A DNA stretch of 64,000 nt, taken from Hwangdonia seohaensis (GTDB lineage: Bacteria > Bacteroidota > Bacteroidia > Flavobacteriales > Flavobacteriaceae). The DNA is taken from the NCBI RefSeq assembly GCF_031932625.1, contig NZ_JAVSCK010000003.1, positions 744,001-808,000 of the forward strand, in the 5' to 3' direction. Both the position numbers and the translations under genes were made by a program. A model generated the notes under the pieces. That model saw only the letters and a list, made by a program, of their open reading frames with translations, was not told the DNA's origin and ran no database searches. Of the stretch, positions 32,715-42,079 are shown in pieces; position 1 is the stretch's first letter; each line of letters begins with the position of its first letter.

Positions 32715-34022
32715 ATGAATCATTTACCACTTATAATAAAGCGCGAATATTTAACGAAAGTTAAAAATAAATCATTTATAATTATGACTATTTTAAGTCC
32801 TATTATTATGATAGCGCTTATCTCGGTTGTTGCCTATTTGTCGCAGTTAAACAATAACAAAACCCGTATTATTTCTGTTTTAGATGAATCTGAAATGCTG
32901 AAAGATGTATTTAAAAACACAGAAAATACGACCTATCATATTTTAGAAAACATGTCTTTAACCGATGCTAAAACCATCGTTAAGGAAACCTCTAATTACG
33001 GTTTGTTGCATATTGAAAAGTTTGATGATTTTGATGTGCTTTCAGAGCATATTAAATTTTATTCGGAAGAATCGCCATCGTTGTCGTTAATTTCTGGGTT
33101 AGAATCGAAAATCGAAAAAAAACTGACCAATTTAAAACTTCAGCAAAAAGGGGTAGATATTGAAATGATTAAGGCCTCAAAAATAAACGTGAATTTGGCG
33201 CAAGAAAGTTTTGAAGGTGAAAAAACATCTAAAATAGATAGTGTGGTTAAACTCATTTTTGGTGGGCTTGCGGGCTATTTATTATTCATGTTTATCATCA
33301 TTTATGGCAATATGATCATGCGTAGCGTTATTGAAGAGAAAACCAGCCGAATTATTGAGGTTATCATTTCATCTGTAAAACCAGTGCAACTCATGCTTGG
33401 TAAAATTATTGGCACATCGTTGGCAGGTATCACGCAGTTTGTAATTTGGTTGATTTTGGGCGGTGTTTTAATGGCTATCGTATCTGCTATTTTTGGAATA
33501 GATATGGTACAATCGCCACAACAAGACATGATGCAGCAAGCCATGGAAAACCCGGAAGTAAATATGAAAGTTCAAGATGTTTTAACGGCATTTTATAATT
33601 TGCCAATTATAAATTTAATTGTGGCGTTCATCTTGTTTTTTATTAGCGGCTATTTATTGTACAGTTCGCTATACGCCGCTATTGGAGCTGCCGTAGATAA
33701 CGAAACCGATACCCAACAGTTTATGTTGCCTATTTTAATGCCATTAATATTGGCGGTTTATATTGGTATTTTTACGGTTATTGAAGACCCTCACGGAACG
33801 GTTTCAACGGTGTTTTCGTTTATACCATTTACCTCCCCCGTGGTTATGTTAATGCGTATTCCTTTTGGCGTGCCTTTATGGCAGCAGTTGGTATCTTTAT
33901 TGCTGTTAATTGCTACCTTTATGTTTACCGTTTGGTTTGCGGCAAAAATTTATAGGGTTGGGATTTTAATGTATGGCAAAAAACCAAGTTATAAAGAATT
34001 AATAAAATGGATTAGGTATTAA
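32715..34022 (+). CDS. ABC transporter permease, NatB/ABC-2 type
   Basis: A 435-residue membrane protein. One N-terminal helix (about 20-40), a periplasmic domain (about 45-175) and five or more helices in the C-terminal half give the ABC2_membrane_3 layout. RSVIEEKTSRIIEVIISSV is the conserved cytoplasmic coupling segment. It forms the exporter with the preceding ATPase. Its stop TAA is followed directly by the ATG of the MscS-type gene. Confidence 0.92.
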   Translation: MNHLPLIIKREYLTKVKNKSFIIMTILSPIIMIALISVVAYLSQLNNNKTRIISVLDESEMLKDVFKNTENTTYHILENMSLTDAKTIVKETSNYGLLHIEKFDDFDVLSEHIKFYSEESPSLSLISGLESKIEKKLTNLKLQQKGVDIEMIKASKINVNLAQESFEGEKTSKIDSVVKLIFGGLAGYLLFMFIIIYGNMIMRSVIEEKTSRIIEVIISSVKPVQLMLGKIIGTSLAGITQFVIWLILGGVLMAIVSAIFGIDMVQSPQQDMMQQAMENPEVNMKVQDVLTAFYNLPIINLIVAFILFFISGYLLYSSLYAAIGAAVDNETDTQQFMLPILMPLILAVYIGIFTVIEDPHGTVSTVFSFIPFTSPVVMLMRIPFGVPLWQQLVSLLLLIATFMFTVWFAAKIYRVGILMYGKKPSYKELIKWIRY

Positions 34023-34952
34023 ATGCAAGATAACGTAAAAGATAAAATAGAAGACGAGGTAGAATCGTTAGGTGATGCCATTACCGAAAGCACGGTGTGG
34101 GAGAAATTCGTAGAGTTTCTTGAATTTAGAATTATAAATTTCACGTATGGCACCGGGGAAAATGCATACGATGTGGTACTGAGAGTGAAGTATATTTTGC
34201 TCGTAATTATAGTGATTGTGGCAACCACGTATATATTACGATGGATAAAAAACTTGGTTACCAAAAACATGCCCAAGGAAGATAAAGCAAAATTTACCAC
34301 TGTTTTTTCTTTTGCAAGATGGGTAATTTATCTTATAGTAGTTTTAATAATTTTCGACTCAATAGGTATTAAGGTTACGGCAATTTTTGCGGCTTCTGCG
34401 GCCTTGTTAATAGGTGTTGGTTTAGCGTTGCAAACCTTATTTCAAGATATTATTTCGGGCATTTTCATACTCGTAGACCAGTCCGTTCACGTTGGAGATA
34501 TTATAGAACTTGAAGGGAAGGTTGGGCGCGTTGAGGAAATTAAACTACGTACAACACGTGCTGTAACCATTGATAATAAAGTCCTTATTATTCCAAATCA
34601 CCTTTACTTGACAAACAGTCTTTATAATTGGACACAAAATGATATATCAACCAGAGAATCGGTTAGTATTGGTGTGGCCTACGGTAGCGATGTACAGCTG
34701 GTAAAAAAATTATTGATTCAAGCCGCCAGTACACATCCAGATGTAATAAGCGAACCAGAACCAACCGTTTTGTTCACTGATTTTGGAGATAGCTCATTAA
34801 ATTTCAAGCTAGTTTTTACTATTAACGATAGCTTTAAGGCACAGTATCCTAAAAGTGATATTCGATTTGAAATAGACAGATTATTCAGGGAAAACAATAT
34901 CAGCATTCCTTTTCCGCAGCGCGATATACATATTGTTCAAAAGAAAGAATAG
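34023..34952 (+). CDS. MscS-family small-conductance mechanosensitive channel
   Basis: A 309-residue channel with three helices (about 55-78, 92-112 and 118-140). The pore-lining third helix is followed by ALQTLFQDIISGIFILVDQ, and the beta-domain includes GDIIELEGKVGRVEEIKLR and VLIIPNHLYLTNSLYNW. The C-terminal alpha/beta domain ends with IPFPQRDIHI. It protects against hypo-osmotic shock. The start abuts the permease stop with no gap, so the two are translationally coupled. Confidence 0.95.
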   Translation: MQDNVKDKIEDEVESLGDAITESTVWEKFVEFLEFRIINFTYGTGENAYDVVLRVKYILLVIIVIVATTYILRWIKNLVTKNMPKEDKAKFTTVFSFARWVIYLIVVLIIFDSIGIKVTAIFAASAALLIGVGLALQTLFQDIISGIFILVDQSVHVGDIIELEGKVGRVEEIKLRTTRAVTIDNKVLIIPNHLYLTNSLYNWTQNDISTRESVSIGVAYGSDVQLVKKLLIQAASTHPDVISEPEPTVLFTDFGDSSLNFKLVFTINDSFKAQYPKSDIRFEIDRLFRENNISIPFPQRDIHIVQKKE

Positions 34953-34979
34953 ACTAATTTAAAAATACAAATATTAAAC

Positions 34980-35864
34980 ATGATTAAGCAAAAATTGAGA
35001 AATGTATATGTGTTGTTTCTAATTTTTGCATGTCCATTTTTAAATGCCCAACTCACAGATTTGGCACGATTGGAATACTCTTTTATTCCCAAAAACAAAT
35101 CAGAGGACCAATACACCAGATTACGGGCACTTGTGAATTATCCCATTGAAACCAAAAACAAATCCTATTTAATATTGGGCGCAGAGTATAATCGCGTTAT
35201 TCTAAATCTTGAAGATAATTACCCTTTTGATACCGCGGGTTTAAATGTGATTCATATTATAGATTTGAATATTGGCTATACTTTTAAATGGAACGAATCA
35301 TGGCGTGTTGGCGCAAAATTTAATCCTAGAATTGCTTCAACCTTAACCAAAAGTCTGGTATCCGATGATTATTTTATGAATGGTGGGCTATATTTTATAA
35401 ATGATAGAACAAAGGACGAAAGTTTAAAACGCCCATATCGATTAATTTTAGGACTAACCTATAACGCCACAACCGGGATACCGTTCCCTTTACCATTTGT
35501 AAGCTATTACAGGGAAATTAGCGAAAAATGGAGTTTTAATGCTGGCGTGCCCAAATCCAATTTAAAATATACCTTTAACGAAAAAAATAATTTACAGGCC
35601 TTTATAGGTTTGGACGGATATATGGCTCATTTGCAGGAGCCATCTATTGTAAACGGTAAAAATGTAGATCATATTTCACTATCTGTCGCAATTGGCGGAT
35701 TTGGGTACGAATATTGCTTTACTAAACATTTTGTCGCTTATGTGTACACCGGCTATACATTCAGATTAAATAATGTATTACGAAATGAAAATAGAAAAGA
35801 AGTTTATAAATTGAGCGACGTAAACACGTTTTATTTAAGAACAGGATTAAAATTTAAAATATAA
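34980..35864 (+). CDS. DUF6268-like outer-membrane beta-barrel protein
   Basis: A 294-residue protein with signal peptide ending PFLNAQ and alternating strands consistent with an outer-membrane barrel, ending in an aromatic-hydrophobic strand (TFYLRTGLKFKI). RLRALVNYPIETKNKSYL and an internal GLTYNATTGIPFPLPFVSY block match the DUF6268 family as I know it. Function unknown. The next gene begins 2 bases downstream. Confidence 0.7.
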   Translation: MIKQKLRNVYVLFLIFACPFLNAQLTDLARLEYSFIPKNKSEDQYTRLRALVNYPIETKNKSYLILGAEYNRVILNLEDNYPFDTAGLNVIHIIDLNIGYTFKWNESWRVGAKFNPRIASTLTKSLVSDDYFMNGGLYFINDRTKDESLKRPYRLILGLTYNATTGIPFPLPFVSYYREISEKWSFNAGVPKSNLKYTFNEKNNLQAFIGLDGYMAHLQEPSIVNGKNVDHISLSVAIGGFGYEYCFTKHFVAYVYTGYTFRLNNVLRNENRKEVYKLSDVNTFYLRTGLKFKI

Positions 35865-35866
35865 TT

Positions 35867-37030
35867 ATGTCTAAAATATTAATAATAGAAGACGAAGCAG
35901 CCATCAGAAGGGTTTTGGTTAAAATTCTTTCTGAAGAAAGCGATACCTATCAAGTTGAAGAGGCCGAGGACGGATTAAGTGGCATTGAAAAAATAAAAAA
36001 CGACGATTTCGACTTGGTGTTATGCGATATAAAAATGCCAAAAATGGATGGTGTTGAAGTATTGGAAGCTGTTAAAAAAATAAAACCGGAAACCCCAATG
36101 GTTATGATTTCTGGCCACGGCGATTTAGATACCGCAGTAAACACGATGCGTTTAGGAGCTTTCGATTACATATCGAAACCACCAGATTTAAACCGATTGT
36201 TAAATACGGTTAGAAATGCATTGGACAGAAAAGAGCTTGTGGTTGAAAACAAACTGCTTAAAAAGAAAGTGGGCAAGAATTTCCAAATGATAGGCGAGAG
36301 CAAACCCATTTCCAACATAAAAGCTATTATTGAAAAAGTAGCCCCAACCGATGCCCGTGTGCTTATTACAGGACCAAACGGAACCGGAAAAGAGCTCGTT
36401 GCACATTGGTTGCATCAAAAAAGTGAGCGCTCAAAAGGCCCGATGATTGAGGTAAATTGTGCAGCCATACCAAGCGAACTTATTGAAAGCGAATTGTTTG
36501 GTCACGTAAAAGGCGCCTTTACCAGTGCCAATAAAGACCGCGCCGGAAAATTTGAAGCGGCCAATGGTGGTACTATTTTTTTAGATGAAATAGGGGATAT
36601 GAGTTTGTCGGCGCAAGCAAAAGTATTGCGTGCCTTACAAGAAAGCCGCATCCAACGAGTTGGTAGCGATAAAGACATAAAAGTTAATGTGCGCGTAGTA
36701 GCGGCAACCAATAAGGATTTAAAAAAGGAAATTGAAGAAGGTAAATTCCGTGAAGATTTGTACCACCGATTGGCGGTTATTTTAATACAAGTCCCAGCCT
36801 TAAATGATAGGCGCGACGATATTCCTTTGCTTATCGATTATTTTTCCGATAAGATTGCCGGCGAACAAGGCACCGTTAAAAAAGCATTTTCAGATAAAGC
36901 CGTTAAGTTGTTACAGGATTACGACTGGACTGGTAATATTCGAGAACTTCGTAACGTAGTTGAACGCTTAATTATTTTAGGCGGAACTGAAGTTAGTGAA
37001 AGTGATGTAAAGATGTTTGCGAGCAAATAG
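35867..37030 (+). CDS. NtrC-type response regulator lacking the DNA-binding domain
   Basis: A 387-residue protein. The receiver domain (1-120) has the acidic pair near residue 9 and phospho-acceptor Asp54 (LCDIKMPKMDG). The AAA+ sigma-54 activator domain (about 140-365) has Walker A GPNGTGKE (170-177), GAFTSA (217-222) for sigma-54 contact, and ATNKDLKKEI. The protein ends at VSESDVKMFASK, just after the AAA+ lid, so the usual C-terminal Fis-type helix-turn-helix of about 50 residues is absent. It would activate from solution or by partner contact. Similar lengths are common for Bacteroidota orthologues, so it is not a truncation here. Confidence 0.93.
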   Translation: MSKILIIEDEAAIRRVLVKILSEESDTYQVEEAEDGLSGIEKIKNDDFDLVLCDIKMPKMDGVEVLEAVKKIKPETPMVMISGHGDLDTAVNTMRLGAFDYISKPPDLNRLLNTVRNALDRKELVVENKLLKKKVGKNFQMIGESKPISNIKAIIEKVAPTDARVLITGPNGTGKELVAHWLHQKSERSKGPMIEVNCAAIPSELIESELFGHVKGAFTSANKDRAGKFEAANGGTIFLDEIGDMSLSAQAKVLRALQESRIQRVGSDKDIKVNVRVVAATNKDLKKEIEEGKFREDLYHRLAVILIQVPALNDRRDDIPLLIDYFSDKIAGEQGTVKKAFSDKAVKLLQDYDWTGNIRELRNVVERLIILGGTEVSESDVKMFASK

Positions 37031-37047
37031 AACAATTTATAAATAAG

Positions 37048-37080
37048 ACCTGTCAAGTTTTTTTAAACCTGACAGGTTTA
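37048..37080. terminator. Bidirectional hairpin after the NtrC-type gene
   Basis: ACCTGTCA (37048-37055) pairs with TGACAGGT (37070-37077) between convergent genes; the loop contains a T7 run. The same ACCTGTCA/TGACAGGT pair is frequent as a repeat between flavobacterial genes. Confidence 0.6.
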
Positions 37081-37090
37081 TTAATTCAAT

Positions 37091-37840
37091 CTATTTTTCG
37101 CATAATTTAAGCTGCGATAAATAATTTGAAGCCAAAGTTTTAAGATTGTTTATATAATGGCTTTTTATGGCTTCAATATTTTTTGTAGATATATCAATTG
37201 GTGCATCAACTTCTTTTAATGCAACATGATTGCAATCGCAAACCGCTAAAGCTTCGTTATAAGATTTAATGTTTGATGCTATAGCTGTTTTATAAGATAC
37301 AATTAATTGCTCTTTTTCAAGCAGTAACGCTTTTTCTTCTTGCTGCGCTAATTTGTTTTTTATTTCGGCTGCTTTAAGTTTTAAAGCTTCCTGTTGCTTT
37401 TTTAATGCCAATTGCTCATTTTGTAAATCGGAAAGCTCCGAGCTTTCATCCGCTTCAACAACAGTTGGTGTATTGGAATAGGCGCATTTATCAATTTCAA
37501 TAACACTTTCTTTACTTAAATCCCTGGCGCGTTTTACAAAAAAACGACCATCTTCATACGTTTCGGTATCCTCGACTTTGGCTAATAAATCTATGCTTTT
37601 GTTGCTTAGTTTTAATGCGGTTTCGCAACCGCAATCTTTTAAGGTCTTTTTTGATAGCTTAAAAGCTTCCAACGAGCGGTTCGCATAATATTTTAAATGG
37701 CTTATATTGTTTGATTCGTAAGCGTCTTTTACGTGCGAATAGGCATTTACAAGATAGGAGTTCGCCTCGTCGCAGTCAGCGGTTTGCGCGTTAAGGTTTA
37801 AAGTAGTTACCAAAACTAAAAGGAAGTAAAAGTATTTCAT
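37091..37840 (-). CDS. Secreted coiled-coil protein of unknown function
   Basis: A 249-residue protein; the start at 37840 gives the signal peptide MKYFYFLLVLVTTLNLNAQ. An upstream ATG at 37888 would add 16 residues ahead of it and is unlikely. Residues 20-120 are helical with paired cysteines (ADCDEAN, DCGCETAL) and resemble a helical-repeat region. Residues about 125-185 form a Lys/Gln/Glu-rich coiled coil (QLALKKQQEALKLKAAEI). The last part has ALAVCDCNHVAL. No known domain recognised; a periplasmic or outer-membrane-associated role is likely. Confidence 0.7.
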   Translation of the reverse strand: MKYFYFLLVLVTTLNLNAQTADCDEANSYLVNAYSHVKDAYESNNISHLKYYANRSLEAFKLSKKTLKDCGCETALKLSNKSIDLLAKVEDTETYEDGRFFVKRARDLSKESVIEIDKCAYSNTPTVVEADESSELSDLQNEQLALKKQQEALKLKAAEIKNKLAQQEEKALLLEKEQLIVSYKTAIASNIKSYNEALAVCDCNHVALKEVDAPIDISTKNIEAIKSHYINNLKTLASNYLSQLKLCEK

Positions 37841-37915
37841 AAATTTGGGGTTAATATTAAGTAGGTGCGACGAATATATTAAAAACAAAGCGGTTTGCCG
37901 TGTAGTTCGTCGAAA

Positions 37916-38428
37916 TTATACCGCTAACTTGTTTTCAACAAAGCCATTTATATTGCTTTTTACTTCATTTGGAATGTTGCCATCTTCAACCCAAGTGTGT
38001 AAATCGCCCAAATAATTCATACCTAAATAATTGGCTGATGCCACGAAAGGGCCATTAAATCCTTCAATTAAATCGTTGCTGTTGCTGGTACTTATCATGG
38101 CCATGTTTTTGCCTCGCAATTGTCTGCCAAGGGGTTTGTGTATGCGTATTAAATCGGAAATCCTATCGAAAAACACTTTCATATGCCCGCTCATCGTGTA
38201 CCAATAAACGGGTGTTGCAAAAATTATGGTGTCGTAATTCGCTATAATATTTGTAATTAAAGCTATAAAATCATCATCTGCATTTTTATAGTCATAATCA
38301 TAATGCCCTATGTTTTTAGCGTGCAAATCAATAACATCAAAATGGTATTCTAAAGCTAAATAATTTACAATGCGTTCTGTATCGCCCTTGGGTCTTGCGC
38401 TTCCTTGTATAATTACGGTTTTATTCAT
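37916..38428 (-). CDS. Flavodoxin-fold NAD(P)H-dependent oxidoreductase
   Basis: A 170-residue FMN-binding protein: the N-terminal phosphate-binding loop is IIQGSARPKGDTERI and the aromatic flavin contact region is ATPVYWYTMSGHMKVFFDRI. It belongs to the NAD(P)H:quinone or azoreductase-like flavodoxin_2/FMN_red group. It is monocistronic, or read with the coiled-coil gene 75 bases downstream. Confidence 0.85.
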   Translation of the reverse strand: MNKTVIIQGSARPKGDTERIVNYLALEYHFDVIDLHAKNIGHYDYDYKNADDDFIALITNIIANYDTIIFATPVYWYTMSGHMKVFFDRISDLIRIHKPLGRQLRGKNMAMISTSNSNDLIEGFNGPFVASANYLGMNYLGDLHTWVEDGNIPNEVKSNINGFVENKLAV

Positions 38429-38565
38429 TTTATAATTTCAGTAAAACGAAGTAACGCAATTATTAAGATTTAAAAACGAATTCGTTATAGAAACAAATAA
38501 TGTCAATAGAGATAAAATTGATATCATTTTTATATATTTAAAAACCATAACAAATACGATACATT

Positions 38566-39444
38566 TTGAAAAAAATTGATACCAACGATTTTAAAATCAC
38601 CTCTAAAATTAAATTAAGCGAACAACCTTCCAATTATGCTTTAAACGCTTCAAAAGACGAGATAAAAGATGCCTTGCAATTTGTAAGTAAAAAACTCGGG
38701 AAGCTACAAAACACCATGTACGCCCACGATAAATATGCGGTTTTGGTGTGTATACAAGGCATGGATACTTCCGGGAAAGACAGTTTAATTCGCGAGGTTT
38801 TTAAAAATTTCAATGCACGGGGTGTCGTGTCGCATAGTTTTAAAGTACCCACCGACTTAGAGTTGGGGCACGACTATTTATGGCGCCATTACATCGCATT
38901 GCCAGAGCGTGGAAAATTTGCTATTTTTAACCGAACACATTACGAAAACGTGCTGGTAACACGCGTGCACCCCAATTATATATTAAATGAAAGGATTCCT
39001 TCGGTAAATTCTGTTGATGATATCGATGATGCTTTTTGGGACAAACGCTTCGAGCAAATCAATAATTTTGAAAAGCATATTGCCGAAAATGGCACCATTA
39101 TATTTAAGTTTTATTTAAACCTTTCAAAAGACGAACAAAAAAACAGGTTGCTTCGCCGTTTGAATAAAAAGGAAAAACATTGGAAATTTTCACCAGACGA
39201 TTTAAAGGAGCGTGCCCTTTGGGACAAATACCAAAACTGTTACGAAGATGCCATTAACCGCACCTCAAAACCACATGCGCCTTGGTACAATATTCCTGCA
39301 AACGACAAGCCCACAGCCCGCTACATTGTCGCCAAAATCATGTTCGACACCCTGAGCCAATACACCGATATTAAAGAGCCAGAGCTAGATGATGAAGTAA
39401 AAGCAAACCTAGTGGAATACATAAATTTACTAAACAACGAGTAG
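38566..39444 (+). CDS. Polyphosphate kinase 2 family protein, TTG start
   Basis: A 292-residue kinase of the PPK2 family: Walker A-like GMDTSGKDS (residues 65-73), lid arginines in DYLWRHYIALPERG, Walker B region FAIFNRTHYENVL, and FKFYLNLSKDEQKNRLLRRL. PPK2 enzymes transfer phosphate between polyphosphate and AMP, ADP or GDP. The usual FDRSWYNR block is FNRTHYEN here, a variant seen in one PPK2 subgroup. The start is TTG at 38566, since no in-frame ATG precedes the conserved region. Confidence 0.88.
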   Translation: MKKIDTNDFKITSKIKLSEQPSNYALNASKDEIKDALQFVSKKLGKLQNTMYAHDKYAVLVCIQGMDTSGKDSLIREVFKNFNARGVVSHSFKVPTDLELGHDYLWRHYIALPERGKFAIFNRTHYENVLVTRVHPNYILNERIPSVNSVDDIDDAFWDKRFEQINNFEKHIAENGTIIFKFYLNLSKDEQKNRLLRRLNKKEKHWKFSPDDLKERALWDKYQNCYEDAINRTSKPHAPWYNIPANDKPTARYIVAKIMFDTLSQYTDIKEPELDDEVKANLVEYINLLNNE

Positions 39445-39753
39445 TATTATTTGGGCGTTTTAACACGCTTTCCGCTATATCTTTTTAAAACGTCATTGCG
39501 AAGGCGGAACAAATGGTGCAATCTGTCTAATTTTAGTTTTAAGCTGTTTTAGTGCTATTAATTTTTAAAAAGGATGCCGCATCAATCGTTAACGCACTTG
39601 CCGCGGGTAATTAAAACAAATTTATGTTTCAAGTTAGCACTCAACTTTCAATAAATAGTATATTTAAACTTTAAAATAATTTAAGTTTGTCATTTCTGCG
39701 ACTTGTGCTGTACTTGTTTCAGTAAAGCAGGAATCCACTTAATAGCAATTCAT
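39445..39753. repeat. 309-base intergenic region with degenerate flavobacterial repeats
   Basis: CGTCATTGCGAAGGCGGAA and TGGTGCAATCTGTC (about 39492-39527) match the CGTCATTGCGAGGAGGAA...GCAATCT type of intergenic repeat. GTCATTTCTGCG (about 39689-39700) and GTAAAGCAGGAATCCAC (39722-39738) match the halves of GTCATTCCTGCG...GCAGGAATCCA. Both copies are decayed. A TAAGTTTG box at 39682-39689 could serve the M28 gene. No gene is seen. Confidence 0.5.
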
Positions 39754-41172
39754 ATGAAACGAATCTTTTTATTAATAACATTATCAAGTTCCATAATTAG
39801 TTTTTCCCAAACCGACGAACAGGTTATAAGAGAAATTTATACCCAATCCCTAACAAACGGTAAAAGTTACGATTGGTTAAATCATTTGTCAAACCAAATA
39901 GGAGGGCGGTTGTCAGGTTCTTTAAATGCCGAAAAAGCGGTGGCGTACACCAAGGCAGAACTTGAAAAATTAGGATTAGATAAAGTGTGGTTGCAACCCG
40001 TTATGGTTCCAAAATGGGTGCGTGGCGCCAAAGAATTTGCCTATATCGAAACGGCTCCCAGTGGTTTTGGCACCAAAAAAACCACGAACGTAAACATTTG
40101 TGCATTGGGCGGCTCCATAGCAACTCCAGCAATGGGGCTTAAAGCAAATATTGTTGAAGTTAAAAACTTTGATGAGCTAGGGATTTTAGGAAAAGAACAT
40201 ATTGAAGGTAAAATCGTGTTTTACAATCGGCCGATGCAACCCGATGTTATTAGTACTTTCGAGGCCTACGGAGGTTGCGTAAACCAACGCTATATGGGTG
40301 CCGTTGAAGCTGCCAAATACGGTGCTGTGGGTGTTATTGTGCGCTCCATGAATTTACGATTGGACGATTTGCCACATACGGGCAGCATGACTTATGGCAA
40401 CCTGCCTGTTAATAAACGCATTCCGTCTGCGGCTATAAGCACTAATGATGCGGAATTGTTGAGCTCGATGTTAAAGCTGGACAAATCGCTAAAATTCTAT
40501 TTTAAGCAAAATTGCAAACAGTTGGACGATGTGTTGTCGCATAACGTGATTGGCGAAATTACCGGAAGCGAATTCCCTAATGAATACATTATAGTTGGCG
40601 GCCATTTAGATTCATGGGATTTAGGTGATGGCTCGCACGACGATGGTGCCGGAGTGGTACAGTCTATGGACGTTTTAAGGCTATTAAAGGAGTCTGGAAT
40701 TAAGCCAAAACGCAGTATCAGAGTCGTATTGTTTATGAATGAGGAAAACGGATTGCGGGGCGGCAATAAATACGCCGAGGTTGCCAAACAGAAAGGTGAA
40801 AACCACATATTTGCATTGGAAAGTGATGCGGGCGGATTTACACCGAGAGGTTTTAGTTTCGATTGTAACGATGCCAGTTTCAATCAAATATTAAGTTGGA
40901 AGCCTTTATTTAAACCGTATTTTATCCATTATTTTGAAAGGGGCGGAAGCGGTGCCGATGTTGGCCCGTTAAAAAGCAACACCAATGTATTGGCAGGTTT
41001 ACGTCCGGATTCCCAACGGTATTTCGATCACCATCATGCCGCCAACGACACCTTTGAGCACGTTAATAAACGCGAGCTGGAATTGGGCGCGGCAACCATG
41101 ACCGCATTGGTGTATTTGTATGATAAATATGGGGTGAATCCAATATTGAATGACGACCAAATAAAGGATTGA
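39754..41172 (+). CDS. M28 family metallopeptidase with PA insertion
   Basis: A 472-residue secreted aminopeptidase-type enzyme. The start at 39754 gives the signal peptide MKRIFLLITLSSSIISFSQ; an ATG at 39703 would add 17 ill-fitting residues. The protease-associated domain (about 115-245) contains GAVEAAKYGAVGVIVRSM. The catalytic domain has GGHLDSWDLGDGSHDDGAG (zinc His/Asp), NEENGLRGG (catalytic Glu and zinc Glu), ESDAGGF and the last zinc His in DHHHAANDTFEHV. The layout matches plasma glutamate carboxypeptidase-like M28 members. Followed 15 bases later by a small gene on the same strand. Confidence 0.93.
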   Translation: MKRIFLLITLSSSIISFSQTDEQVIREIYTQSLTNGKSYDWLNHLSNQIGGRLSGSLNAEKAVAYTKAELEKLGLDKVWLQPVMVPKWVRGAKEFAYIETAPSGFGTKKTTNVNICALGGSIATPAMGLKANIVEVKNFDELGILGKEHIEGKIVFYNRPMQPDVISTFEAYGGCVNQRYMGAVEAAKYGAVGVIVRSMNLRLDDLPHTGSMTYGNLPVNKRIPSAAISTNDAELLSSMLKLDKSLKFYFKQNCKQLDDVLSHNVIGEITGSEFPNEYIIVGGHLDSWDLGDGSHDDGAGVVQSMDVLRLLKESGIKPKRSIRVVLFMNEENGLRGGNKYAEVAKQKGENHIFALESDAGGFTPRGFSFDCNDASFNQILSWKPLFKPYFIHYFERGGSGADVGPLKSNTNVLAGLRPDSQRYFDHHHAANDTFEHVNKRELELGAATMTALVYLYDKYGVNPILNDDQIKD

Positions 41173-41187
41173 TTTAAACTTTTTTAT

Positions 41188-41511
41188 ATGTGGGAAGAAA
41201 AACTGAAAATTTACGACGAACTCGTTAATAAATGCCCGAGATTTGAGCGAAAAGGAAAATCGATGATTTATACTTCGGCAAATGGGTATATGTTTTCATT
41301 GCTGAATAAGGCCGGTGAAATAGGCATTCGATTTTCAAAAGAGGTACAAGAAGAATACATAAAAGCATTCAGTTCCTCAACATATAAATCTTACGGTGCG
41401 GTCATGAAAGGTTATGTGTTAATTCCAGACCACATGCTTGAAGATTTAGATAACGTCGCAAATTATTTAAACGAAAGTTACGATTATGTTATGACTTTAA
41501 ATCCTAAATAA
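41188..41511 (+). CDS. Small TfoX/YjbR-like protein of unknown function
   Basis: A 107-residue cytoplasmic protein. ERKGKSMIYTSANGYMFSLL followed by IGIRFSKEVQEEYI and SYGAVMKGYVLIPD gives a small alpha/beta domain like the TfoX N-terminal or MmcQ/YjbR folds. It is one base upstream of the DinB-like gene and reads as a coupled pair. Family match is tentative. Confidence 0.65.
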   Translation: MWEEKLKIYDELVNKCPRFERKGKSMIYTSANGYMFSLLNKAGEIGIRFSKEVQEEYIKAFSSSTYKSYGAVMKGYVLIPDHMLEDLDNVANYLNESYDYVMTLNPK

Positions 41512-41512
41512 A

Positions 41513-42067
41513 ATGAAGAAATTCACTCTAATAATAGCCTTAATATTAACAACAGTTGTTATGGCACAATCTGAAGAAAAATTACCGTACTACGAAATTC
41601 CGGAATATCCGGAAACTTATACCGCAGGAACCGTAGCCGCTAGAATGGTTGATGGTTTGGGCTTTAGATATTATTGGGCAACCGAAGGCTTACGACAAGA
41701 AGACCTGAATTATAAACCCAGTGAAAGCGGACGAACGAGTGCTGAAACCATCGATCATTTATTGGGATTATCTAATTTTCTACTGAATGCTTTATCCGAA
41801 GAAAAAAGAGATGAAAACCAAAAGGAATTTACCTTTGAACAAAAACGAAAACAAACCCTGTTAAACATTAAGGAGGCTTCGGAAATTTTAAAAGCAACCG
41901 AAGATATTTCTAAATTTGATAACGATAGATTTCCGTTTTGGAATCTTATTAACGGGCCAATTGCAGATGCGCTTTGGCATTGCGGACAAGTGGTGATGCT
42001 TCGGCGTGCCTCGGGAAATCCATTCAATTCAAAAGTGAGTGTTTTCAGTGGGAAGCTAAGAGAGTAA
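41513..42067 (+). CDS. Secreted DinB-like protein
   Basis: A 184-residue protein with signal peptide ending VVMAQ. The four-helix DinB/DUF664-like domain has the metal-ligand histidines in AETIDHLLGLSNFLL and DALWHCGQVVMLRRASGNPF. DinB-fold proteins are metal-dependent hydrolases or thiol transferases; a secreted form is common in Bacteroidota and uncharacterised. Converges on the next gene with a 12-base gap and no visible terminator. Confidence 0.82.
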   Translation: MKKFTLIIALILTTVVMAQSEEKLPYYEIPEYPETYTAGTVAARMVDGLGFRYYWATEGLRQEDLNYKPSESGRTSAETIDHLLGLSNFLLNALSEEKRDENQKEFTFEQKRKQTLLNIKEASEILKATEDISKFDNDRFPFWNLINGPIADALWHCGQVVMLRRASGNPFNSKVSVFSGKLRE

Positions 42068-42079
42068 TTACAGTGTTTT

